Below, in pieces: positions 10,214 to 17,011 of a DNA stretch of 64,000 bases. The DNA is taken from the NCBI RefSeq assembly GCF_020073815.1, contig NZ_JAIQZJ010000001.1, positions 248,001 to 312,000 on the forward strand. The letters are read 5' to 3'. This stretch comes from Nocardioides mangrovi (lineage in GTDB: Bacteria > Actinomycetota > Actinomycetes > Propionibacteriales > Nocardioidaceae). The position numbers were made by a program, and so were the translations under genes. The notes under the pieces were generated by a model. That model did not search any database, was not told the origin of the DNA, and worked only from the letters and a program-made list of their open reading frames with translations. Numbering within the stretch: the stretch's first letter is position 1; each line of letters begins with the position of its first letter.

Positions 10214-10633
10214 GTGAGCGACTCGACCTCCCGGACCACCCCGCTGCGGGTCCTGGTCTACAGCGACGACGTCAACACCCGCCAGCAGGTCATCCTGGCC
10301 CTGGGCCGACGGCCGCACCCCGACCTCCCCGAGGTGGAGTACGTCGAGGTCGCGACCGAGCCCGTCGTCATCTCCAACATGGACTCCGGCACGATCGACC
10401 TGGCGATCCTCGACGGCGAGGCGGTGCCCGCCGGTGGCATGGGCATCGCCAAGCAGCTCAAGGACGAGATCTACCAGTGCCCGCCGGTCGTCGTGCTGAC
10501 CGGCCGGCCGCAGGACGCCTGGCTCGCCACCTGGTCGCGCGCCGAGGCCGCCGTACCCCACCCGCTGGACCCGGTCCAGCTGGCGGAGGCGGTCGTGACG
10601 CTGCTGCGCTCGCGCGTGCCCGCGACCACGTGA
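10214..10633 (+). CDS. Degenerate response-regulator receiver-like protein
   Basis: The 139-residue product has the alternating beta/alpha pattern of a CheY-like receiver and no output domain. The acidic pair (YSDD) and the phosphoacceptor-position aspartate in LAILDGE are present. The switch lysine usually seen as KP near the C-terminus is replaced by His-Pro in AVPHPLDP, so normal phosphotransfer is doubtful. A similar protein occurs beside trpD and the cytochrome genes in other actinobacteria, from memory. The GTG start at 10214 is chosen over an upstream ATG inside ctaG because it fits the leaderless -10. Its stop overlaps the trpD start by 4 nt, so the two are coupled. The function is not known. 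Confidence 0.75.
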   Translation: MSDSTSRTTPLRVLVYSDDVNTRQQVILALGRRPHPDLPEVEYVEVATEPVVISNMDSGTIDLAILDGEAVPAGGMGIAKQLKDEIYQCPPVVVLTGRPQDAWLATWSRAEAAVPHPLDPVQLAEAVVTLLRSRVPATT

Positions 10634-11691
10634 CCGACCGCGTGGCCGACGGCGTGACCGACCCGGTGACGCACACCTGGCCCGACGTCCTCGGGACGCT
10701 CGTGGCCGGGACGGACCTCAGCGCCGAGCAGACCGCCTGGGCGATGGGGGAGATCCTCGAGGGCGCCGCGACGCCCGTCCAGATCGCCGGCTTCGCCGTG
10801 GCGCTCCGGGGCAAGGGCGAGACGCCCGAGGAGGTCAACGGCCTCGTCGACGCGATGTACGCCGTGGCGACGCCGCTCGACATCCCGGGGCGGCTGCTCG
10901 ACGTGGTCGGCACCGGCGGCGACCGCTCGATGTCGGTCAACATCTCCACGATGTCGGCGATCGTCGCGGCCGGTGCGGGCGCGAAGGTCGTCAAGCACGG
11001 CAACCGCTCGGCGTCGTCGATGTCCGGCTCTGCCGACGTCCTCGAGAGCCTCGGCATCCGCCTCGACCTGCCGGTCGACCGGGTCGCGGCCGTGGCGGCC
11101 GAGGCCGGCATCACCTTCTGCTTCTCGGCCGCCTTCCACCCGGCGATGCGGCACGCGGCCGTCCCGCGGCGCGAGCTCGGCATCGGGACGACCTTCAACC
11201 TGCTCGGCCCGCTCACCAACCCGGCGCACGCCGGCGCCCGTGCGATCGGCTGCGCCGACGTCCGCGCCGCTCCGGTGATGGCGGGCGTCTTCGCCGCCCG
11301 GGGGATCGACGCCTGGGTCTTCCGGGGCGACGACGGGCTCGACGAGCTCACCACCACGACCACCTCGCGGGTCTGGCAGGTGCACGACGGGGACATCGTC
11401 GAGCGGACCGTCGACCCGGCCGAGCTCGGCGTGCCGCGTGGGACCACCGAGGCGCTGCGGGGCGGGGACGCCGCGCACAACGCGGACGTCGTACGCCGCC
11501 TGCTCGACGGCGAGACCGGCGCGGTCCGCGACGCGGTCGTGCTCAACGCCGGCGCCGCGCTCGCGGTCTACGACGACCCGGCCGCCGACCCGGTCACCGC
11601 GCTCGGCGCGGGACTGGCCAAGGCGGCCGAGGCGATCGACTCCGGCGCCGCGAAGGCGACCCTGGACCGCTGGATCGCCGCCACCCGTTGA
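10630..11691 (+). CDS. trpD: Anthranilate phosphoribosyltransferase
   Basis: TrpD transfers the phosphoribosyl group of PRPP to anthranilate in tryptophan synthesis. The 353-residue product carries the PRPP motif GTGGD (94-98), NIST (104-107) and the anthranilate-site KHGNR (122-126). The GTG at 10630 overlaps the stop of the receiver-like gene (GTGA). The gene stands apart from the other trp genes, as in M. tuberculosis, where trpD also lies next to the qcr genes and an Rv2191-like nuclease. Confidence 0.96.
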   Translation: MTDRVADGVTDPVTHTWPDVLGTLVAGTDLSAEQTAWAMGEILEGAATPVQIAGFAVALRGKGETPEEVNGLVDAMYAVATPLDIPGRLLDVVGTGGDRSMSVNISTMSAIVAAGAGAKVVKHGNRSASSMSGSADVLESLGIRLDLPVDRVAAVAAEAGITFCFSAAFHPAMRHAAVPRRELGIGTTFNLLGPLTNPAHAGARAIGCADVRAAPVMAGVFAARGIDAWVFRGDDGLDELTTTTTSRVWQVHDGDIVERTVDPAELGVPRGTTEALRGGDAAHNADVVRRLLDGETGAVRDAVVLNAGAALAVYDDPAADPVTALGAGLAKAAEAIDSGAAKATLDRWIAATR

Positions 11692-11779
11692 GTCGAGGCT
11701 TTCCGTCGTTCGAGTCGAGGGTTTCCGTCGGATAGGGCCGCGGAAGACCTCGACTCGACCCACGGAAAACCTCGACTCG
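11690..11779. repeat. Double direct plus double inverted repeat (trpD end)
   Basis: The gap between convergent trpD and the AsnC-type gene consists of two direct copies of a GAGTCGAGGCTTTCCGTCG-like unit (from 11690 and 11712), followed by two inverted copies (from about 11740 and 11762). The first copy begins inside the trpD stop codon. The arrangement can form one long or two nested hairpins and probably ends both transcripts. Confidence 0.7.
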
Positions 11780-11783
11780 GCGG

Positions 11784-12062
11784 CTAATCGAGGCCGATGG
11801 AGAACGCCGACTCGAGATCGTGGCGGGAGTAGGTGCGGAAGGCGATGTGGGTCTCGGTGGCGGTGACGCCCGGGACCTTGTTGAGCCGGTCGGCGACCAC
11901 CGCGGCGATGTCGTCGTGGTCGCGCACCCGGACCAGCGCGATCAGGTCGATCTGGCCGGTCACGGAGTAGACCTCGCTGACGCCCTCGAGCGCGGCGATC
12001 TGCTCGGCGACCTCGGGGATCCGGGCGACGTCGGCCTTCACGAAGACGATGGCGGTGATCAC
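11784..12062 (-). CDS. Stand-alone AsnC/Lrp ligand-binding (RAM) protein
   Basis: The 92-residue product is only the C-terminal effector-binding half of an Lrp/AsnC regulator (beta-alpha-beta-beta-alpha-beta) with no helix-turn-helix. The pattern ITAIVFVKAD...GVSEVYSVTGQIDLIALVRV...GVTATETHIAF is typical of these short proteins, which form oligomers and bind amino acids. Its position beside trpD is conserved in actinobacteria and hints at amino-acid sensing, but no ligand can be read from the sequence. The GTG start is 6 nt after a TAGGGT element that overlaps the preceding gene's stop. Confidence 0.85.
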   Translation of the reverse strand: MITAIVFVKADVARIPEVAEQIAALEGVSEVYSVTGQIDLIALVRVRDHDDIAAVVADRLNKVPGVTATETHIAFRTYSRHDLESAFSIGLD

Positions 12063-12068
12063 GTGCCG

Positions 12069-12074
12069 ACCCTA
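12069..12074 (-). promoter_or_regulatory. -10 element TAGGGT sharing a TAG stop codon
   Basis: On the minus strand TAGGGT lies 6 nt before the GTG of the AsnC-type gene. Its TAG is the stop codon of the exonuclease gene (12072-12074). Confidence 0.45.
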
Positions 12075-13859
12075 ACGGGCGGGCCGGTGGACGGTCGACA
12101 GGCCGCGACGGTCGTCGAAGGGCACCAGCGACAGGCGCGACTGGTTGACCGCGTCGTGCACGGCGAGGTGACGGGTGGCGCCGCCGACCGGACAGGTCCA
12201 CTCGCCGTCGACCGTGACCAGGCGGATGCCGGGGGACTCCAGCCAGCGCAGGACCTTCTCGGTCTCCTCCGCCGTGGCGGCCGGCACCGGACCGGGCGCG
12301 CCGCCGACGGTCTCGGCCGAGGCGCGCAGCGTGACGACGTACCCGTTGGCGTCGGCGCCGGAGGGGATCACCCCCGCCGCGGCCAGCCGACCGTGGCGGA
12401 CGACGTGGACCGCCCAGCGGCCGTCGTCCTCGCGCCGGGCGGCGACCACCTCGGGGCAGCGGGTGAGCGCCGAGAGCCGCTGGGTGCGGGCCGCGGCGCG
12501 CACGAACGCGGCGAGCCGGTCGCGGTGGACGCCCGCCTCCTCGAAGCGCTCGTCGGCCGCCAGCGCCGCCATCTTGGCGTTGATCGCCTCGACGACCTCG
12601 TCGGGCCGGCGGAGCAGGGTGTCGCGCAGCTGACGCACCACCGCGGCGTACGTCGCCTCGTCGACGCTGCCGTCGCAGGGAGACAGGCAGCGGCCCATCT
12701 CGGCGAGCACACAGGGGCTGGTGCCGCCGGGCTTGCGGCCGATGCGGTCGGAGCACTGGCGCACCGGGAACGTGTCGTGGAGGGCCGCCAGGCACTTCTC
12801 GGCCGCCTTCTTCGACGAGAACGGACCGAGGTAGTCGGCGTCGTCGTCGAGCACCCGCCGCACCAGTGACAGCCGCGGCCAGGGCTCACGGGTGAGCTTG
12901 ACGAAGTGGACCCGCTCGGGGAATCGGGAGCGTCGGTTGTAGCGCGGCTTGTGCTCGGCGATCAGCCGCAGCTCGCGGACCTCGGCCTCGAGCGGGGTCG
13001 CGCACTCGATGCCGTCGACCGAGCTGGCGATGCCGACCATCTCGCCCATCCGGGAGCGGGTCTCGGAGGCCGTGAAGTAGGACCGGACGCGGGAGCGCAG
13101 GTCGCGGGAGGTGCCGACGTAGAGGACGCGCTGGCGCTCGTCGCGGAAGAGGTAGACGCCCGGGGCGTGGGGGAGGCCCTCGGCCAGGTGACGCTTGCGG
13201 CGCTGCGCCGGGGTGACCCGGGAGGAGAAGGTCTGCAGCTCCTCCAGGGTGTGGACGCCGAGCCCGCCGAGGCGCTCCATCAGGCCGTGCAGCACGTCGA
13301 CCGTGGCCCGGGCGTCGGAGAGCGCCCGGTGGTTGGGGGTGGTGCCGGACTTGAACGCCTTGGCGAGCGAGGACAGCTTGCAGTTGGGGGCGTCGTCGCG
13401 GGTGATCACCCGGCGCGCCAGCTTGGCGGTGTCGAGCACCTCGAAGCGCGGCCAGGCCCGGCCCTGCTGCTCGGCGAAGTAGCGGAGGAAGCCGACGTCG
13501 AAGGGCGCGTTGTGGGCCACCAGCACGGTGCCGGCCGCGAACTCCAGGAACGACGGGAGCGCCGACTCGATCGGCGGCGCGCCGGCCACCATCGCGTTGC
13601 TGATGCCGGTCAGGACCGCGATGAACGCCGGGATCTCGGTGCGCGGGTCGACCAGGGTCTGGAACTCGCCCAGCACCTCGCCGCCGCGGACCTTGACCGC
13701 CCCGATCTCGGTGATCATCGAGCCGCCCTCGGCGGACCCGCCGGTGGTCTCGAGGTCGACGACGCAGAAGGTGATGTCGCGCAGCGGCCGGCCCAGCTCG
13801 TCGAAGCTGCGCTGGCTCTCCCACCGGGAGGAGGTCTCCCGCGCCGCGCTGCTCGTCAT
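12072..13859 (-). CDS. DEDDh exonuclease fused to GIY-YIG UvrC/Cho-like nuclease
   Basis: The 595-residue two-domain nuclease resembles M. tuberculosis Rv2191. Residues 27-195 form a DnaQ-like 3'-5' exonuclease with DLETTG (Asp35, Glu37), HNAPFD (Asp121) and NHRALSDA (His177, Asp182), a complete DEDDh set. Residues from about 230 form a GIY-YIG domain (GVYLF at 234, LYVGTS at 246) followed by the UvrC-like cysteine region (PVRQC, SPCVLAEMGRCLSPC) and a UvrB/C-like motif rich in acidic residues. UvrC's RNase H half is absent, so a single incision activity is expected, as in Cho. The role in repair is inferred. The ATG at 13859 is preceded by TAGCGT at 7 nt and fixes the start despite a frame open much further upstream. 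Confidence 0.9.
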   Translation of the reverse strand: MTSSAARETSSRWESQRSFDELGRPLRDITFCVVDLETTGGSAEGGSMITEIGAVKVRGGEVLGEFQTLVDPRTEIPAFIAVLTGISNAMVAGAPPIESALPSFLEFAAGTVLVAHNAPFDVGFLRYFAEQQGRAWPRFEVLDTAKLARRVITRDDAPNCKLSSLAKAFKSGTTPNHRALSDARATVDVLHGLMERLGGLGVHTLEELQTFSSRVTPAQRRKRHLAEGLPHAPGVYLFRDERQRVLYVGTSRDLRSRVRSYFTASETRSRMGEMVGIASSVDGIECATPLEAEVRELRLIAEHKPRYNRRSRFPERVHFVKLTREPWPRLSLVRRVLDDDADYLGPFSSKKAAEKCLAALHDTFPVRQCSDRIGRKPGGTSPCVLAEMGRCLSPCDGSVDEATYAAVVRQLRDTLLRRPDEVVEAINAKMAALAADERFEEAGVHRDRLAAFVRAAARTQRLSALTRCPEVVAARREDDGRWAVHVVRHGRLAAAGVIPSGADANGYVVTLRASAETVGGAPGPVPAATAEETEKVLRWLESPGIRLVTVDGEWTCPVGGATRHLAVHDAVNQSRLSLVPFDDRRGLSTVHRPAR

Positions 13860-13866
13860 GTCCTCG

Positions 13867-13872
13867 ACGCTA
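13867..13872 (-). promoter_or_regulatory. -10 element TAGCGT for the DEDDh/GIY-YIG gene
   Basis: TAGCGT on the minus strand, 7 nt upstream of the ATG at 13859; leaderless-type spacing. It faces the divergent promoter at 13918. Confidence 0.4.
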
Positions 13873-13917
13873 GATCGGGCCACCGACAATCCGACGGCGA
13901 CGCGCGGGCCACCCCCG

Positions 13918-13923
13918 TACGCT
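13918..13923 (+). promoter_or_regulatory. -10 element TACGCT for the NYN gene
   Basis: TACGCT is 6 nt before a GTG at 13930. That GTG opens a 5-codon ORF (GTG AGG ACG CCG TGA, 13930-13944) whose stop overlaps the GTG start of the NYN gene at 13941. Confidence 0.45.
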
Positions 13924-13929
13924 GGAGGC

Positions 13930-13944
13930 GTGAGGACGCCGTGA
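13930..13944 (+). CDS. Putative leaderless mini-ORF (MRTP) coupled to NYN gene
   Basis: Four sense codons and a TGA, starting 6 nt after the -10 TACGCT and ending in a GTGA overlap with the next start. It may only deliver ribosomes to the NYN gene, which has no Shine-Dalgarno sequence of its own. This is inferred from spacing only. Confidence 0.3.
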   Translation: MRTP

Positions 13945-15209
13945 CCGCGGTCGGGCCGGACACGCTCGACGGTCTTCCCGAGCAGGTGCGCGCCCGCGTC
14001 GTCGCCATGACCGCGGACGTGCTCCCCGACGTGCCTCGCCTTCCTCCCGCCGTACGTCGGGTCGCGTCGTTCGCGCCGGCCCGACGAGCCCGCCTGGGGG
14101 CCGGCGCCATCCTCGACGCGCTCCTCGACGACGAGCTGCGCGAGCGGGTGGGCGTCCAGGTCTCGGCGCGGCCGGCGCCCGACGCCGGAGACGTCCCCGC
14201 CGTGGCCGCCCGGTCCTGGCTGGTGCGGCCCGAGGGGTGGGAGCTGGTGGTCACCGACGCCTCCGCCCGGCTCGCCGCCGCGCTGGCGCCGGCCGTCGAC
14301 GACCGCGAGCTCGAGCGGCTGCGCGCCCGGCTCGCCGACGCCGAGCAGGCGACCCGCGAGCTGCGGGCGGCGCACAAGGCGCAGGTCGAGGAGTACAAGA
14401 CCGAGAACACCAGCCTGCGCCGCAAGCTCGGCGAGGAGCGCGCCGCCCACCGCGCCGCGCGGGCCGAGACCGAGGCCGCGGAGCAGTCGGCGGCGGAGGC
14501 GCGGCGTACCGCCGAGACGGCGACCGCGGCACTGGAGAAGGACAACCGCCGGCTGCGTGCGCAGGTCGAGCAGCTCGAGGCCGCGGAGGCGCGCGGCCGC
14601 CGCGACGCGCGCGCCGAGCGGGACGAGGCCAGCCTGCGTGCCCGGCTGCTGCTGGAGACCGTCATCGACGCCGCGAACGGTCTGCGCCGCGAGCTCGCGC
14701 TGCCCACGGTCGAGGGCGCGCCCGCGGACCGGGTGGAGGCGGACGTGGCCGAGGCCGGCGTGCGGACGCCGTCGTCGGCCGGGGTGCTCGGCCCGGGGAG
14801 CGCGGCGCTGCTCGAGCAGCTGCTGGCGATGCCGCGCTCGCGGCTGGTGGTCGACGGCTACAACGTCAGCAAGACCGCCTGGCCGACCTCCTCGCTGGAG
14901 GCCCAGCGGCTCCGGCTGGTCGGCGCACTGGCGCCGCTGGTGGCCCGCACCGGCGCGGAGACCACCGTCGTCTTCGACGCCGCCGAGACCGACCATCGCC
15001 CGCCGGTCACCGCGCCCCGCGGCGTGAAGGTGCTCTACAGCCCCCGCGGCGTGATCGCCGACGACGTGATCCGCGACCTCGTCGCCGCCGAGCCCACCGG
15101 CCGGGTCGTCGTGGTCGTCACCGGCGACCGGGCCGTGGCCGTCGACGTCACCCGCGACGGCGCCCGCGTCGTCGTACCGGAGGCGCTGCTGGAGCTGGTC
15201 GCGCGGTAG
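13941..15209 (+). CDS. Coiled-coil NYN-domain (YacP-like) RNA-binding protein
   Basis: The 422-residue protein has an Ala/Arg-rich N-terminal region, a long charged coiled coil (about residues 115-235), and a C-terminal NYN/YacP domain from about residue 300. The domain shows VVDGYNVSK, VVFDAAE, GVIADDVIRDL and VVVTGDRAV, the acidic positions of PIN-like nucleases. A role in RNA cleavage or tRNA/rRNA processing is therefore possible, as for B. subtilis Rae1 (YacP). The frame is open upstream on the antisense of the neighbour, but the GTG at 13941, two codons before VGPDTL, is the natural start. It is divergently transcribed from the DEDDh nuclease, so two nuclease-type genes share one promoter region. 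Confidence 0.85.
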   Translation: MTAVGPDTLDGLPEQVRARVVAMTADVLPDVPRLPPAVRRVASFAPARRARLGAGAILDALLDDELRERVGVQVSARPAPDAGDVPAVAARSWLVRPEGWELVVTDASARLAAALAPAVDDRELERLRARLADAEQATRELRAAHKAQVEEYKTENTSLRRKLGEERAAHRAARAETEAAEQSAAEARRTAETATAALEKDNRRLRAQVEQLEAAEARGRRDARAERDEASLRARLLLETVIDAANGLRRELALPTVEGAPADRVEADVAEAGVRTPSSAGVLGPGSAALLEQLLAMPRSRLVVDGYNVSKTAWPTSSLEAQRLRLVGALAPLVARTGAETTVVFDAAETDHRPPVTAPRGVKVLYSPRGVIADDVIRDLVAAEPTGRVVVVVTGDRAVAVDVTRDGARVVVPEALLELVAR

Positions 15210-15210
15210 G

Positions 15211-15356
15211 CGACACGCCGAGCGGCGAACGGCGGGTTTCCCCGGGCAGCCGGGGAAACCCGACCGACACCCGGGCACTCCTCGGCGTGTCGGGCGGGGA
15301 CTGGCTGACGACCCGGCGGTGATCCCCGGCCAGCCGGGGAAACCCGCCGACACGCC
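15211..15356. repeat. Nested inverted repeats downstream of NYN gene
   Basis: An outer 11-bp pair (GACACGCCGAG at 15212, CTCGGCGTGTC at 15281) encloses a perfect 10-bp hairpin (GGGTTTCCCC at 15234, GGGGAAACCC at 15252). A second related hairpin (CCCCGGC...GCCGGGG at 15324-15340) is followed by another GGGGAAACCCG...CGACAC copy. It starts right after the NYN stop, so it probably acts as a terminator, and it looks like a duplicated palindromic element. Confidence 0.65.
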
Positions 15357-15396
15357 GCACCGGCCGATGTCGGTGGGCCCTGTCACCGTCGTGCCC

Positions 15397-15603
15397 ATGA
15401 CGACGAGAATCGACTGCGACACCTGCGTGGTGCGCGGGCTGCACTGCCACGACTGCGTGGTGACCGTCCTGCTGGGGCCGCCGCCGGAGCTGAGCTTCGG
15501 GGACGACGAGGAGCGGGCGCTGGAGGTGCTGGCGGCGAGCGGGCTGGTGCCGCCGCTGCGGCTGGTCCAGCCGGTCGACACGCCCTGGACCGAGACCGCC
15601 TGA
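15397..15603 (+). CDS. Small cysteine-rich conserved protein
   Basis: The 68-residue product starts at the ATG at 15397 and has CDTC near the N-terminus and the spaced pair in HCHDC, four to five Cys/His residues within 20 that could bind zinc. They are followed by VVTVLLGPPPEL and an acidic helix. I recognise similar short proteins in front of NlpC/P60 genes in other actinobacteria, which supports it being real, but no function is known. Codon use is GC-rich at third positions like its neighbours. The next gene is controlled by its own promoter and riboswitch. Confidence 0.7.
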   Translation: MTTRIDCDTCVVRGLHCHDCVVTVLLGPPPELSFGDDEERALEVLAASGLVPPLRLVQPVDTPWTETA

Positions 15604-15719
15604 CCCCCGACGCCGGACCGACGCCGGACCGACCGTGTGACGGATGTGACGCGTGTGACGTCGGCGCGTAAATTCTTCCGGTCTGGTCCGAAAAACCGGT
15701 GGCGACATCTGTTGAAAGT

Positions 15720-15749
15720 TTGGCCACCGGCCGGGGGCGCGACTACGGT
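15720..15749 (+). promoter_or_regulatory. Promoter TTGGCC-18-TACGGT upstream of the riboswitch
   Basis: A -35-like TTGGCC (15720-15725) and -10 TACGGT (15744-15749) are separated by 18 nt. Transcription from about 15756 would place the whole c-di-AMP aptamer in the 5' UTR. The rest of 15604-15719 shows no gene. Confidence 0.55.
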
Positions 15750-15775
15750 GTGTGGCTCAGGTGGCCGTGGACGTG

Positions 15776-15960
15776 GATCAGCAGGGTCCGCGCGGCCACC
15801 GCGCTGAGTTCGGAGAGATCGACACCTGTTGATCGACCCGGAGCCGGGGAACCACCACACCTGGGGTGAATCTCCCGCAAGGCGGAGGTCGCGAGACCGC
15901 CGAGGAGCGGGAGTAGGGCAAATGTCGTGCCCGAACCCGTCAGCTCACCCGGTAGGCGTA
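15776..15960 (+). promoter_or_regulatory. Cyclic di-AMP (ydaO/yuaA-type) riboswitch
   Basis: The leader of the NlpC/P60 gene contains the conserved blocks of the ydaO aptamer: GAGCCGGGGAACCA at 15841, GGGGTGAAT at 15863, a variable GC hairpin at 15881-15900, and CCGAACCCGTCAGCTCACCC with GGTAGGC near 15931-15957. In actinobacteria this class is known to control cell-wall hydrolase genes, usually turning expression off when c-di-AMP binds. The element ends about 10 nt before the AAGGAG ribosome-binding site at 15971, so both transcriptional and translational control are possible. Confidence 0.88.
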
Positions 15961-15987
15961 CGACGTACCGAAGGAGACCGCCCGCTC

Positions 15988-16974
15988 GTGCAGAACGGCC
16001 GGAAGCGACTCGCCACCACCCTGTCCGGAATCGCCCTGATCGCCGTCGTGGGATTCGTGCCCACCTCGTCGCCCGCTCAGGCGCAACCCGACATCGACGA
16101 CGTCCAGGCGCGCGTCGACACGCTCTTCCGTCAGGCCGAGGAGGCCTCGGAGCGCTACAACGACGCCAAGATCGAGCTCAAGCAGCTGCGCGGCGAGCTC
16201 ACCTCGCTGCAGGCCGACGAGGGTCGTCAGGACGACACCCTCGAGGCGGTCCGCTCGCAGGTGAGCGACTCGGTCGTGCGCCAGTACGAGGGGCAGAGCC
16301 TCTCGGCCGTCGGCCAGGTCGTCGTCTCCGACGACCCCCAGAAGTTCCTGTCGCAGCTCTCCACCATGTCGGCCTACAACGACATGCAGGCCTCGCTGTT
16401 CGACAAGTACTCCGCCGAGCTCAAGGAGCTCACGCTCCGCCGTGAGGCCACCGAGCGCCGCGCCGACCAGGTCTCCTCGCTCGAGAAGAAGCTCGGCACC
16501 GAGAAAGCCACGATCGACAAGAAGCTCGACGAGGCCCAGGCGCTGCTCGGCCGGCTCAAGGCCGAGGAGCGCGAGGAGATCCTCTCCCGCGGCACCGCCC
16601 GTGTCCCCTCGGAGGTGCCGGCCTCCGGCCGCGCCTCCGCCGCGATCGCCTACGCGATGGCCCAGGTCGGGGACGCCTACGTCTACGGCGCCGCCGGTCC
16701 GAGCGCGTTCGACTGCTCCGGCCTCACCATGATGGCCTGGGCGCAGGCCGGCGTGTCGCTGCCCCACTCCTCGTCGGCTCAGTACTCCTCCGGCCCGCAC
16801 ATCGCCGAGAGCGACCTCCAGCCCGGCGACCTGGTCTTCTACTACAGCCCGATCAGCCACGTCGGCATGTACATCGGCAACGGCCTCATCGTGAACGCCG
16901 AGAACCCCGGCACCGGCGTCCGGGTCACCGGCCTCCACTCGATGCCCTACGTCGGCGCCGTCCGCCCGGGCTGA
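15988..16974 (+). CDS. NlpC/P60 peptidoglycan hydrolase with coiled coil
   Basis: This is a secreted D,L-endopeptidase of the RipA/Rv2190c type. The 328-residue product has a signal peptide ending at the AQA site near residue 33, a coiled-coil region (about 40-200) and a C-terminal NlpC/P60 domain. Its catalytic Cys243 (FDCSG) and His291 (SHVGMY) are present; the third polar position appears to be Asn303 (IVNAEN) rather than His. The GTG start is 11 nt after AAGGAG. The upstream c-di-AMP riboswitch links its expression to turgor and cell-wall state. Coiled coils in this family often keep the enzyme inactive or bind FtsX-like partners. Confidence 0.93.
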   Translation: MQNGRKRLATTLSGIALIAVVGFVPTSSPAQAQPDIDDVQARVDTLFRQAEEASERYNDAKIELKQLRGELTSLQADEGRQDDTLEAVRSQVSDSVVRQYEGQSLSAVGQVVVSDDPQKFLSQLSTMSAYNDMQASLFDKYSAELKELTLRREATERRADQVSSLEKKLGTEKATIDKKLDEAQALLGRLKAEEREEILSRGTARVPSEVPASGRASAAIAYAMAQVGDAYVYGAAGPSAFDCSGLTMMAWAQAGVSLPHSSSAQYSSGPHIAESDLQPGDLVFYYSPISHVGMYIGNGLIVNAENPGTGVRVTGLHSMPYVGAVRPG

Positions 16975-17011
16975 TCCTGAGCCGCAACCACCGGGGCTGG
17001 ACAATGTCCCG

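Noticed and set aside
12906..13941. Long plus-strand frame opposite the DEDDh nuclease, continuous with the NYN protein
   Set aside because: It is a shadow of the real minus-strand gene; the NYN protein begins at 13941 where a promoter and the conserved start are seen.
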